A stretch of DNA of 64,000 nucleotides, taken from assembly GCF_003007675.1 (NCBI RefSeq), contig NZ_PXNP01000085.1:1-64000 (forward strand), read 5' to 3'. The position numbers and the translations under genes were made by a program. Origin of the DNA: Marinobacter fuscus (GTDB taxonomy: Bacteria > Pseudomonadota > Gammaproteobacteria > Pseudomonadales > Oleiphilaceae). Shown here piece by piece: positions 1 to 8,527 of the stretch (position 1 is its first letter; each line of letters opens with the position of its first letter). The notes below the pieces were generated by a model, which searched no databases, had not been told where the DNA came from, and saw only the letters and a program-made list of their open reading frames with translations.

Positions 1-701
1 TTGTGTGCGGCCGAGCTTCGTCGAGTGGAGGAGTACGCAGAAACCTTCCGGCAGCGATTGGCGGACTTGAGCTGGTTTATGAAATGCCTGAATGAGCCAA
101 TTGCGAGGCAGGCCAACAAGGAAGATAAGTGCACCGGCCACTTTTATGATGGCCATCCATGGCCATCACCCCTGCGGGGCCAGCCTTCGGCTGTTCCAAT
201 TTGATCCCGTCAAATTGGTGGGAGAGTCGATTTAAATCCCAGGCTCTGGATACCGAAGAGGCACTCCTTTCCTGCATGGCCTATGTAGACCTGAACCCCA
301 TCCGGGCCGCCATGGCGGAGACGCCAGAAACCTCCGAACACACCAGCATCAAGGAGCGAATTCATCCCACCTTTGATCTGGCAGGAGCCATTGCCCGGCA
401 AACAGAACAGCAGGCACTGAATGAGTTTTCGGTACCGTTAAAACCACTACTGGGTTTTGAAGGCGTCATTCGAAACGGCTTCCAGCGAGGCATCCTGTTC
501 AGCTTTGAAGATTACCTGGAACTGGTGGATTGCACCGGGCGCATCAGCCGGAGCGACAAACGTGGCTGTATTGACGAAAGCGCGCTGCCGATTCTGGAAC
601 GGCTGAATCTGGACCCGGAACGATGGTGCCACCGGGCGACTGCCTTTGAAGATAGCTATCAGGATTACCGAAATCCTGGACGGCGACGACAAGCGGCTTA
701 G
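1..701 (+). pseudogene. RAYT/Y1-family transposase, truncated by window edge and interrupted
   Basis: This is the C-terminal part of an IS200-like (REP-associated tyrosine) transposase, a family that nicks and moves single-stranded hairpin-flanked DNA. Residues of frame 1 up to base 144 (with SWFMKCLNEPIARQANKED) are the end of the Y1 domain. The protein continues in frame 3 from base 219 as WESRFKSQALDTEEALLSCM, then MAYVDLNPIRAAMA, to the stop at 699-701. Removing bases 145-218 joins the two parts in frame into the family's usual CTGRFWE/RFKSQ region, so a 74-bp insertion has shifted the frame. The catalytic N-terminus lies outside the window. As it stands the gene cannot make a full transposase. 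Confidence 0.85.
145..218. repeat. 74-bp four-hairpin insertion inside transposase
   Basis: The inserted block is made almost wholly of four consecutive perfect stem-loops: arms 148-156/159-167 (9 bp, loop cc), 169-172/176-179 (4 bp, loop tgc), 181-185/189-193 (5 bp, loop ttc) and 196-204/210-218 (9 bp, loop tcccg). The first hairpin contains ggccatccatggcc (151-164), which also occurs on one strand or the other in the palindromic elements near 29000 and 56190. Its length (74 = 3n+2) explains the frameshift in the host gene. Confidence 0.8.
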
Positions 702-1299
702 ACAACCACCCCCAATTACTCCAATCCCTTTATCGGTGTTCCCGCCGAGAATTTCGCTCGCCTGAAATCGGCAGATTTCCAGAATTCACGGTGGAAGGTC
801 GCCGCTGCTTTGTCATAACCGCGAAACAGACGCAATAAAACCGAGGGCCGGAAACGGCAAAGGCCCGGGGGCGAAACCTCCGGGCCTTTGGGGATCTGGT
901 CAGGCTAGTGCCTGTCCATGATCAGTTATGTCCATGATCAATCACTAGTGCCGATCAATCACTAGTGCCTGTCCATCATGGTGTCGCTTTGGGGATCAGG
1001 TCAGGCTAGTGCCTGTCCATGATCATTCTGTTTGGCAAAGGCCCGGGGGCGAAACCTCCGAGCCTTTGGGGATCTGGTCAGGCTAGTGCCTGTCCATGAT
1101 CATTCTGTTTGTCCATGATCATTCTGTGAGTGCCTGTCCATAATCAGTCTTGATCAGTCTCCATGATCAGTCGATGCGCCCCAAAACGTCACATCATGAC
1201 CAATAGTGCGCAAAAAATCGCAGACAGGCCAGCTCCGATAAGCACCAAGCGCCTCCTTCAAACCAAGCGGAGCCACAAAATACAGCACTTTTAGAATAC
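702..1299. repeat. decayed tandem/dispersed repeat array downstream of transposase
   Basis: No gene is seen here. A unit beginning with the hairpin aaaggcccgg/ccgggccttt (859-868/880-889) recurs at 1037-1046/1058-1067 with one mismatch, each time followed by a 24-bp block containing gctagtgcctgtccatga. The 24-bp block is present at 901-924, 1002-1025 and 1079-1102. Shorter copies of tgtccatgatca lie at 929-940 and 1110-1121, and tcactagtgcc-like pieces at about 941-970. Such repeats commonly flank RAYT genes, so they are probably the element's own ends, duplicated and degraded. From about 1170 to 1299 the sequence is plain and leads into the pilA promoter. Confidence 0.75.
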
Positions 1300-1315
1300 T
1301 GGCACACACCATGCA
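1300..1315 (+). promoter_or_regulatory. sigma-54 promoter of pilA
   Basis: The sequence tggcacacaccatgca matches the -24/-12 consensus TGGCAC-N5-TTGCA, with GG at 1301-1302 and GC at 1313-1314, the required 12-base register. Pilin genes of Pseudomonas are known to depend on RpoN and PilSR. The expected transcription start is near 1326, giving a leader of about 57 bases before the pilA ATG. rpoN itself lies at 38248 in this window; PilS and PilR are not here. Confidence 0.8.
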
Positions 1316-1382
1316 TATACCTAATAACCTGCAACGCGGGCTAACCTTCGAAAATGCTGTGATGCTGACTGGAGAACATGAA

Positions 1383-1733
1383 ATGAAGAAAAATACGCAA
1401 CAGGGTTTTACTCTGATCGAATTGATGATCGTAATCGCCATCATTGGCATACTGGCAGCCGTAGCACTGCCGGCATATCGCACCTATACCCAAGACGCCG
1501 CTAACACTGGATGTCTCAACGAAGCCAGAGCCTACATGGGATCTGCTGTTTCAGAACTCGCAATGGGAAGAGCTGCACCTGCTTATACTCCAAGCGCTTG
1601 TGCTTCAATCTCCGGTGTGCCGACGGTCGCAAACTACAACGCCGAGGACGACATTACCTTTACGGTTACCTCTCGCGGAACAAAAAACACTACTTGTAAC
1701 GCCGCAAGCGCATCTTGCTCTATCATCCCATAA
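1383..1733 (+). CDS. pilA: type IVa major pilin PilA
   Basis: This 116-residue prepilin has the short leader MKKNTQQG, cut before Phe9, then the hydrophobic [20 protein letters not shown] helix with the conserved Glu5 of the mature protein (Glu13 here). This is the hallmark of a PilD-processed, N-methylated pilin that polymerises into the pilus fibre. The globular part is short (families often reach 140-160 residues) and holds four Cys: C44, C73, C105 and C112. The last two could form a very small C-terminal disulfide loop. The ATG at 1383 is chosen because GGAGA at 1371-1375 precedes it and the upstream in-frame ATG at 1311 lies within the sigma-54 promoter. pilBCD follow on the same strand. 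Confidence 0.95.
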   Translation: MKKNTQQGFTLIELMIVIAIIGILAAVALPAYRTYTQDAANTGCLNEARAYMGSAVSELAMGRAAPAYTPSACASISGVPTVANYNAEDDITFTVTSRGTKNTTCNAASASCSIIP

Positions 1734-1783
1734 AGTATCGCTCTGCGTTGATAACCTGAAGTATCAAACCGGGCAGAAAAACA

Positions 1784-1822
1784 ATCAGAAATCAGTGACC
1801 TATTATGTCACTGATTTCTGAT
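1784..1822. terminator. 16-bp perfect hairpin after pilA
   Basis: Arms 1784-1799 and 1807-1822 are perfect complements with a 7-base loop (ctattat). There is no U-run afterwards, so it may stabilise the abundant pilA mRNA or attenuate read-through into pilB rather than act as a classic terminator. Confidence 0.65.
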
Positions 1823-1968
1823 TTAAAGCAAAACACTCAAATCGCTGCGCCCAACCGAATTCTGATTAGCGCTTTTCAAAACAGCCAACCACGCCTACAC
1901 TAAACACGTAAAGTGAATTAACATCTCATTGCCGATCTTCGGAAAATCAAAACCTTCCCAGAGCACCT

Positions 1969-3684
1969 ATGGCAACCAGCAACCGCAACGTAACCCTCAC
2001 AGGCCTGGCGCGCCGTTTTGTGGATGACGGCCTTCTGGACGAAGAAGCCGCCAAAGATGCCTTTATTCAGGCTTCGCAGAATCGCATCCCTCTGATCACC
2101 TACCTTACCCAGAATCAGCTGGCAGACAGCTCCAAACTGGCTTTCTCGGCCGCCATGGAGTTCGGGGTTTCGGTGCTGAATCTGGATGCCATCGCCACTG
2201 AAACCATGCCGGAGAAGGTGGTAGACGAAAAGCTGATTCGCAAGCACAACGCTCTGCCGCTGTACAAGCGCGGCAACCGGCTGTTTATCGCGGTTTCAGA
2301 CCCCACCAATATTCAGGCGCTGGATGAGATCAAGTTCAACACCGGCCTGAGCACAGACGCCATTCTGGTAGACGACGCCAAACTGCACGCCGCCATAGAC
2401 AAATACCTGGAATCCCAGGACACCACCATGGGCGACCTGGAAGATGCAGACCTTGATGGCGTGGAAACCGAGGGCGGTGACCAGGATGAAGAGGGTGCCA
2501 CGGGCTCAACAGACGTTGATGATGCGCCCATTGTAAAATACGTCAACAAGATGCTGCTGGATGCCATTCGTGGCGGTGCTTCTGATGTTCACTTTGAGCC
2601 CTACGAAAAAACCTACAGGGTTCGCTACCGCACAGACGGCATTCTGAAGGAAGTTTCCCGGCCTTCCATCAAACTGGCGCCGAAGATTTCCGCCCGGGTC
2701 AAGATTATGGCGCAGCTGGATATCTCTGAGCGCCGGGTACCCCAGGATGGCCGGATCAAGATGAAGCTTTCGAAAACCAAAGCCATCGACTTCCGGGTGA
2801 ACACCCTGCCTACGCTCTGGGGCGAAAAGATTGTGTTGCGGATTCTGGACCCCAGCCAGGCAAAACTGGGTATTGATGTGCTGGGCTACGAAGAAGACCA
2901 GAAACAAATGTATCTGGGCGCCCTGGCCCAGCCCCAGGGCATGATTCTGGTAACCGGCCCGACAGGTTCCGGCAAAACGGTGTCACTCTATACCGGCCTG
3001 AACATTCTGAACACCACGGATATTAACATCTCCACCGCGGAAGACCCGGCCGAGATCAACCTGGAAGGTATCAACCAGGTGAACGTAAACAACCGGGTGG
3101 GCCTTGGCTTTGCAGAAGCCCTGCGGGCCTTCCTGCGGCAAGATCCGGATGTGATCATGGTGGGGGAGATCCGGGACCTGGAAACCGCCAATATTGCCAT
3201 CAAGGCGGCCCAGACAGGCCACCTGGTGCTTTCCACCCTGCACACCAACAGTGCCGCCGAAACCCTGACCCGGATGATGAACATGGGGGTGCCGGCCTTC
3301 AATATTGCCACTTCGGTCAGCCTGATTATTGCCCAGCGGCTGGCCCGGCGTTTGTGCAGCAGTTGCAAACAAAAAATAACCATACCCAATGACGTGCTTT
3401 TGAAGGAAGGGTTCACACAGGAACAAATTGATACCGGTTTCACGTTGTACCGGCCCAAGGGCTGTGATAAATGCACTAATGGGTATAAGGGCCGCGTGGG
3501 CATGTACGAGGTGGTCAGGATTACCGAGGCGCTGGCCAGCATGATTATGGAAGAGGCCAGTTCGATAAAAATTGCGAAGCAGGCTCAGGCAGAAGGCTTC
3601 CGCAACCTGAGGCAGTCCGCGCTGCTGAAAGTCATTCAAGGTATAACCAGCCTGGAAGAAGCCAACCGTGTGACGAAGGATTAA
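1969..3684 (+). CDS. pilB: type IV pilus assembly ATPase PilB
   Basis: PilB is the hexameric cytoplasmic motor that drives pilus extension. The 571-residue protein has an N-terminal MshEN/GspE-N domain (about 1-150) and an acidic linker (about 155-180). The secretion-ATPase core follows, with Walker A GPTGSGKT at 330-337, Walker B with GEIRD at 399-403, and a tetracysteine zinc site (C463, C466, C499, C502). All signature residues are intact and the length is usual for the family. The stop is two bases before the pilC start, so the two are co-transcribed. Confidence 0.97.
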   Translation: MATSNRNVTLTGLARRFVDDGLLDEEAAKDAFIQASQNRIPLITYLTQNQLADSSKLAFSAAMEFGVSVLNLDAIATETMPEKVVDEKLIRKHNALPLYKRGNRLFIAVSDPTNIQALDEIKFNTGLSTDAILVDDAKLHAAIDKYLESQDTTMGDLEDADLDGVETEGGDQDEEGATGSTDVDDAPIVKYVNKMLLDAIRGGASDVHFEPYEKTYRVRYRTDGILKEVSRPSIKLAPKISARVKIMAQLDISERRVPQDGRIKMKLSKTKAIDFRVNTLPTLWGEKIVLRILDPSQAKLGIDVLGYEEDQKQMYLGALAQPQGMILVTGPTGSGKTVSLYTGLNILNTTDINISTAEDPAEINLEGINQVNVNNRVGLGFAEALRAFLRQDPDVIMVGEIRDLETANIAIKAAQTGHLVLSTLHTNSAAETLTRMMNMGVPAFNIATSVSLIIAQRLARRLCSSCKQKITIPNDVLLKEGFTQEQIDTGFTLYRPKGCDKCTNGYKGRVGMYEVVRITEALASMIMEEASSIKIAKQAQAEGFRNLRQSALLKVIQGITSLEEANRVTKD

Positions 3685-3686
3685 CC

Positions 3687-4907
3687 ATGGCAGAGAAAGC
3701 GCAGAAGTTGGAGTCTTACGTCTGGGAAGGCAAAGACCGTAAGGGCAACAAGACCAAAGGCGAGCTGAATGGAGCCAACCTGGCACTGGTAAAGGCGCAG
3801 TTACGCAAGCAGGGCATTATTCCCGACAAGGTAAAGAAAAAACCCAAGCCCTTGTTTGGTGGCAGCAAGAAAATCACCCCCTTTGATATTGCCATGCTCA
3901 CACGCCAGCTGGCCACCATGATGAAGGCCGGGGTACCATTGGTACAAAGCTTCGATATTGTGGCCGACGGCCTGGAGAACAAGGGGCTGCAGGAGCTGGT
4001 CATGACGATACGGAATGACATTGCTTCCGGTGTTGGTTTTGCCACTGCCCTGCGCAAGCACCCCCGGCATTTCGATGAACTCTACTGCAACCTGGTGGAC
4101 TCTGGCGAAAAGGCTGGCGCCTTGGAAGAAATGCTGGCCCGAATTGCCACCTATCTTGAGAAAACAGAACTGCTCAAGAAGAAAGTAAAAAAGGCGATGA
4201 CCTACCCGGCTGCGGTAATCGTAGTTGCGATTATCGTAACGGGCATACTGCTGGTAAAGGTCGTACCCCAGTTTGAGGACCTTTTCTCAGGATTCGGCGC
4301 CGAACTCCCCGTTTTCACCCAACTGGTCATAAGAATATCCGAGTGGCTGCAAAGCTGGTGGTTTGTGGTATTACTGGGGATTATTGGTAGCGTCTACCTG
4401 TTTAAGGAGTTCAAGCATCGATCACGAAAATTCTCGGATGCAGTGGACAAATACATACTCAAGCTACCGGTTGTCGGGGAGATTCTGGACAAGTCTGCCG
4501 TGGCCAAGTTTGGCCGGGTACTCTCCACCACCTTTGCGGCGGGCGTGCCCCTGGTGGATGCTCTGGACTCGGTCGCCGGGGCTACCGGCAATGCGGTGTA
4601 CCGGGATGCCATCATGAACATCAAGAACGATGTGTCCAGCGGTACCCAGTTGCAGGCCACCATGAAGCAGCAGGATATATTTCCGGTAATGGCTGTGCAG
4701 TTAACCGCCATTGGCGAGGAATCCGGCAACCTGGATGAAATGCTGGAGAAGGTTGCCATACATTACGAAAGCATGGTTGACGATATGGTGGACAACCTGA
4801 CCACCCTGATGGAACCCATGATTATGGCTGTACTGGGCGTTCTGGTAGGAGGGTTGATCGTCGCAATGTATTTGCCAATCTTCCAGATCGGCTCTGTAAT
4901 CGGCTAA
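3687..4907 (+). CDS. pilC: type IV pilus inner-membrane platform protein PilC
   Basis: This 406-residue polytopic protein couples PilB and PilT to the growing pilus at the inner membrane. It begins with a short soluble region ending near ITPFDIAMLTRQLATMMKAG, followed by two T2SSF domains (about 70-190 and 275-395). Predicted membrane segments are about 174-194, 224-239 and 377-398. The ATG follows the pilB stop by two bases. A GC-rich hairpin lies about 30 bases after the stop. Confidence 0.96.
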   Translation: MAEKAQKLESYVWEGKDRKGNKTKGELNGANLALVKAQLRKQGIIPDKVKKKPKPLFGGSKKITPFDIAMLTRQLATMMKAGVPLVQSFDIVADGLENKGLQELVMTIRNDIASGVGFATALRKHPRHFDELYCNLVDSGEKAGALEEMLARIATYLEKTELLKKKVKKAMTYPAAVIVVAIIVTGILLVKVVPQFEDLFSGFGAELPVFTQLVIRISEWLQSWWFVVLLGIIGSVYLFKEFKHRSRKFSDAVDKYILKLPVVGEILDKSAVAKFGRVLSTTFAAGVPLVDALDSVAGATGNAVYRDAIMNIKNDVSSGTQLQATMKQQDIFPVMAVQLTAIGEESGNLDEMLEKVAIHYESMVDDMVDNLTTLMEPMIMAVLGVLVGGLIVAMYLPIFQIGSVIG

Positions 4908-4936
4908 TCACCTACCTCGACGTTACGGTTTTCGAA

Positions 4937-4964
4937 GCCCCTCCCGCCACACCCACGGAGGGGC
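4937..4964. terminator. hairpin between pilC and pilD
   Basis: Arms gcccctcc (4937-4944) and ggaggggc (4957-4964) pair perfectly around a 12-base loop. No U-run follows, so termination is uncertain. It may be an mRNA-stability or attenuation element. Confidence 0.4.
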
Positions 4965-5008
4965 CTAAACCGCCCCAACCTCCACCGCAAAACCAACCGA
5001 GCAACTCA

Positions 5009-5890
5009 ATGCCCACACTAGAAATCTTCCTCTCAACCCCCTGGCTGCTCTACACCTCCGTTACCCTCGTTTCCCTCTGCATAGGCAGTTTCCTGAATGT
5101 GGTTATCCTGCGCCTGCCGAAGATGATGCAACAGGAATGGCGCTGCCAGTGCGAGGAGTTTCTGGAAGTACCGGAAGGGGACCGCACCGAGGACTCACCG
5201 GTAACCCTCTCAAAGCCTGCGTCTACCTGCCCCTCTTGCGGGCACCGGATTCGGGCCTGGGAGAATATTCCTGTGGTGAGCTGGTTAGTGCTCGGGGGCA
5301 AATGCTCTTCTTGCAAAACGAACATTTCTCCCCGCTATCCGGTCATTGAAGCGCTAACGGCCGCGTCTTCAGTGGTCACTGTTATGCTGCTGGGGCCAAC
5401 GGAAGCCGCCTTATGGGCTTTGTTGCTGGTGTGGGCATTGATCGCTCTGACCATGATCGATTTCGATACTCAGCTGCTGCCAGACAACATTACCCTGCCG
5501 CTGATGTGGCTTGGCCTTGTGCTGAATTACTTCGGCGTGTTGACGGATTTTTCCAGTGCATTCTGGGGTGCTGTTGCCGGGTACCTGTCGCTCTGGAGTG
5601 TGTACTGGCTGTTCAAGCTGGCCACTGGCAAGGAAGGCATGGGGCATGGGGATTTCAAGCTGCTGGCGGCGCTTGGGGCCTGGCTGGGGTGGCAATTGTT
5701 GCCGGCGATTATTTTGTTGTCTTCGCTGGTGGGGGCTGTGGTTGGGATTGGTTTAATGGTGTTTCGTAAGCATGGGCGTGAGGTGCCGATTCCGTTTGGG
5801 CCGTATCTGGCGGCGGCGGGGTTGTTGGCGCTTTGGTTTGGGGGGGAGATTCAGGCGGTTTGGTTTGGGTACCTGGGTGGGGGTATCTGA
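5009..5890 (+). CDS. pilD: prepilin peptidase / N-methyltransferase PilD
   Basis: PilD cleaves the leader of PilA and pseudopilins and methylates the new N-terminal Phe. This 293-residue polytopic protein has the zinc-binding cysteine pairs C74/C77 and C99/C102 of the methyltransferase loop, then the GxGD-type aspartyl protease residues D151 (MIDFDTQLLPD) and D215 (GMGHGDFK). About eight hydrophobic segments are visible. The gene ends one base before the coaE start codon, the usual pilD-coaE arrangement in pseudomonads. Confidence 0.96.
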   Translation: MPTLEIFLSTPWLLYTSVTLVSLCIGSFLNVVILRLPKMMQQEWRCQCEEFLEVPEGDRTEDSPVTLSKPASTCPSCGHRIRAWENIPVVSWLVLGGKCSSCKTNISPRYPVIEALTAASSVVTVMLLGPTEAALWALLLVWALIALTMIDFDTQLLPDNITLPLMWLGLVLNYFGVLTDFSSAFWGAVAGYLSLWSVYWLFKLATGKEGMGHGDFKLLAALGAWLGWQLLPAIILLSSLVGAVVGIGLMVFRKHGREVPIPFGPYLAAAGLLALWFGGEIQAVWFGYLGGGI

Positions 5891-5891
5891 G

Positions 5892-6554
5892 ATGGCTGAG
5901 GTGGTGCCATTGGGGTCTGACAGCAAACGCCAGGCTCAAACCTCGCCTTCGATCGTGGGGCTTACCGGGGGGATTGGGTCTGGTAAGTCTTCGGTGGCGC
6001 GGTTGTTTGGGGCGCTGGGGGTGCATTGGGTGGATGCGGATGATGTGGCCCGGGAGGTGGTGGAGCCGGGTACGGAGGGGCTTGCGGCGATTGTGGCGCA
6101 TTTTGGTGCTGGGGTGTTGCAGGCCGATGGCGGGTTGGATCGGGCGGCGTTGCGGCAGCGGGTGTTTGCGGATGAATCTGAGCGGCGCTGGCTGGAGCAG
6201 CTATTGCACCCGGTTATCCGGCAGGAGCTGATTCGCCAGCTGGCGCCGGAGGGCTATGCCCTGCCTTATGTGATTATGGTTTCTCCCCTGCTTCTGGAAA
6301 CCGATCAGCATCAGCTAGCGGAGCGCGTGGTGGTGGTGGATGTTCCGGAGGAGACCCAGATTGTCCGTACCATGGCGCGGGATAACAATACCCGGGAGCA
6401 AGTGGAGCGCATTCTGGCGGCGCAGATGGCGCGGCAGGAGCGGTGCAGCAAGGCCGATGTGGTGATTGATAATACACAGTCCCTCGATGACGTTGCCGTG
6501 GTTGTCAGCCAGTTGCACCAGAATTTCATGTCACAGTTCAGCCCGGGGGCGTGA
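5892..6554 (+). CDS. coaE: dephospho-CoA kinase CoaE
   Basis: CoaE performs the last step of coenzyme A synthesis, phosphorylating the 3'-OH of dephospho-CoA with ATP. The 220-residue protein carries the P-loop GGIGSGKS (26-33), then the VDADDVAREVVEPG and HPVIRQ motifs typical of the family. The ATG at 5892 is one base after the pilD stop; a longer frame from 5772 would overlap pilD deeply and is not used. In many relatives yacG follows directly, but here about 4.4 kb intervene. Confidence 0.95.
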   Translation: MAEVVPLGSDSKRQAQTSPSIVGLTGGIGSGKSSVARLFGALGVHWVDADDVAREVVEPGTEGLAAIVAHFGAGVLQADGGLDRAALRQRVFADESERRWLEQLLHPVIRQELIRQLAPEGYALPYVIMVSPLLLETDQHQLAERVVVVDVPEETQIVRTMARDNNTREQVERILAAQMARQERCSKADVVIDNTQSLDDVAVVVSQLHQNFMSQFSPGA

Positions 6555-6603
6555 TCTGAACACACGAAAGCCCCTGGGGTTTCTATCGGGTGGTGCTCGC
6601 TGC

Positions 6604-7692
6604 TTGCCCGGGCCTTCCTGGCTTTGCGGCCTTGTTCCGGCACTGTTTGCCGCCCTGCTTCTGTTTACCGGCCCCGCACAGAGTGCAGAGCCGGTGTTCC
6701 GCATCAAGGATATGTCGGCGGCGTCTGTGCTGGCGCCGGAAAAGTTGCCGATAACCTTCTACAACTTTCAGCCAGACGAATTCTGGGCAGAGCCGGAAGA
6801 TTCCTGGTGGATGGAGTTCAGTACCTGGGTAATTCATCAGGAGCGGCGCCACGGTCCTACGGTTCAGTCGTTTGGTGCCTGGGCCGATCAAACCGTGTCG
6901 GGTTCATCTACGGCGCTGCCAGCCAACCAGAGTTACCTGCGGCTGGGCTTTGCGGCCGAGTCTGAATACAGCGATCTGGCCCAGTTTGAGCCGGAAATGC
7001 GGTTTCGGCTGGATGTGCCAACCGCCGAGAAAAAGCTGCGCCTGGTGGTGGAGAGTGAAAGCGAAGAACTGGTGCCCCTGGCGGAGCGTGAGCGGGACCG
7101 GCAACTGACAGAGCCGGAGCGCACAGACACCAACACCACCGGTGCCCTGCGGTTTTTAACCGCCATTGGCGATGCCATTAACCTGTCTACGGATATCGGT
7201 GGCCGCTTGCGCCTGCCACCGGAGCTGTTCTGGCGCACCACCGCCCAGAAACGCTGGGAGGCCGGCAACAACTGGAATCTACAGGCGAAACAGCGGCTCT
7301 ACTATTATCACACCAAAGGCTACGGCGGCCGCACCTGGTTTGGGGCGGGCAGGCCGTTTGTTGATGGTTGGTACTATTCGAACACTACAGAACTGGAATG
7401 GATTCACCGGCAGCGCCGGTTTGAACTGGCCCATATTCACAGCCTGCGCAAACGGCTGGACGATCGCTCGGTGCTTACGCCCCGGTTGGGCGTTTTGGGC
7501 GAGAGCAAGCCCTCGTGGCGCACCACGGCCTATTTTGTCGACCTGACCTGGCGCTATCGGATGTATGATGACTGGCTGTATGCGGAACTGATTCCGGCGC
7601 TGGAGTTCCCAAGGGATCGCAGTTTCGGCGATCAGCCTTCGTTTATTTTCCGGATAGAAATGTATTTCTCCGGCACCATCGACCGTCGCTAA
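6604..7692 (+). CDS. unrecognised exported protein, possible outer-membrane beta-barrel
   Basis: I do not recognise the family. The frame has no ATG in a sensible place. A TTG at 6604 gives PGPSWLCGLVPALFAALLLF followed by TGPAQSA, a good signal peptide cut before EPVF. A CTG at 6556, with GGGGGCG just upstream, would add a charged n-region. The mature part is rich in alternating polar/aromatic strands (YLRLGF, MRFRLDV, QRLYYYHTKGYGG, GWYYSNTTELEW, PSFIFRIEMYFSG), consistent with a beta-barrel. It follows coaE on the same strand and may be co-transcribed. The stop is firm; the start is uncertain. Confidence 0.7.
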   Translation: MPGPSWLCGLVPALFAALLLFTGPAQSAEPVFRIKDMSAASVLAPEKLPITFYNFQPDEFWAEPEDSWWMEFSTWVIHQERRHGPTVQSFGAWADQTVSGSSTALPANQSYLRLGFAAESEYSDLAQFEPEMRFRLDVPTAEKKLRLVVESESEELVPLAERERDRQLTEPERTDTNTTGALRFLTAIGDAINLSTDIGGRLRLPPELFWRTTAQKRWEAGNNWNLQAKQRLYYYHTKGYGGRTWFGAGRPFVDGWYYSNTTELEWIHRQRRFELAHIHSLRKRLDDRSVLTPRLGVLGESKPSWRTTAYFVDLTWRYRMYDDWLYAELIPALEFPRDRSFGDQPSFIFRIEMYFSGTIDRR

Positions 7693-7759
7693 CGCCGTTC
7701 GCAAGGCAACGATACTTTTTATACAAGTGCCAAACGCAATACCAACCAACACAGACATT

Positions 7760-8506
7760 ATGACCAGACCAAAACACAAGAGCCGCCCGGCGGCGGAGGC
7801 GCTTACCCTTACGCCGGTTGCCATTACCCGCTCCTGTTTCAAAGACAAGTTCGGCGTGCCCCGCCAGCCCGGGCTTACCCGCCATGCCCACGGCGAGCTG
7901 GTTATCCAGAGCCCGTTCGACCGGGAAGACGCGTTCCGGGGGCTGGAGTCGGCCAGTCATCTTTGGCTGGTGTTTCAGTTTCACGAGGCGGTGCGGGCGG
8001 AATGGCGGCCGGTGGTGCGGCCGCCACGGCTGGGGGGCAACCAGAAGATGGGCGTGTTTGCCAGCCGCTCGCCGTTCCGGCCCAACAGCCTGGGCTTGTC
8101 GGTGGTGGAAAACGAAGGGCTGGCCAGAAAAGGCGGGCAACTGGTATTGCGCATTCGCAATCACGATCTCATTGAAGGCACGCCGATTCTGGATATCAAA
8201 CCCTATCTGCCGTTTTCCGATTCCGTGCCGGAGGCGTCTCTGGGCTGGGCGGATTCCGCCCCCACCGAGCGGCTGGCGGTGGTGTTCAGCGAACACGCCA
8301 ACGCACAGTTGCAGGCGCTGCCGCCCGCCGACTACCCGGATATCCGCGCGCTGATTGAAGATGTACTGGCCTACGACCCCCGGCCCTCGTTCCGCCGGGG
8401 CCGGGATGAAGACCGCACCTACGGCGCCAATCTGTACGATCTGAATGTGCGCTTTCGCTTTCACCACTTTGGCCAGGGGTTGCGTGTGGAAGTGCTGTCG
8501 GTCTGA
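7760..8506 (+). CDS. trmO: tRNA t6A37 methyltransferase TrmO (TsaA family)
   Basis: TrmO uses S-adenosylmethionine to methylate N6 of t6A at position 37 of certain threonine tRNAs. The 248-residue protein shows the family's pattern: ITRSCFKDKFGVPRQPGL near the start, LWLVFQFHE, and ASRSPFRPNSLGLSVV in the SAM-binding beta-barrel. The C-terminal part has the YDPRPSFRRG..YG-NLYDLNVRF signature. An alternative GTG start at 7727 exists, but the ATG at 7760 matches the length of relatives better. It lies between the unrecognised exported protein and the kinase gene. Confidence 0.92.
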   Translation: MTRPKHKSRPAAEALTLTPVAITRSCFKDKFGVPRQPGLTRHAHGELVIQSPFDREDAFRGLESASHLWLVFQFHEAVRAEWRPVVRPPRLGGNQKMGVFASRSPFRPNSLGLSVVENEGLARKGGQLVLRIRNHDLIEGTPILDIKPYLPFSDSVPEASLGWADSAPTERLAVVFSEHANAQLQALPPADYPDIRALIEDVLAYDPRPSFRRGRDEDRTYGANLYDLNVRFRFHHFGQGLRVEVLSV

Positions 8507-8527
8507 TAAACTCCTCCGTGCCGCACG

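Noticed and set aside
852..1121. Possible CRISPR-like array
   Set aside because: Repeat spacing is irregular, spacers are missing or partly repeats themselves, and no cas genes are near; it fits RAYT-associated repeats better.
1154..1483. Small minus-strand frame over the pilA promoter
   Set aside because: It overlaps the sigma-54 promoter and pilA start and has no recognisable features.
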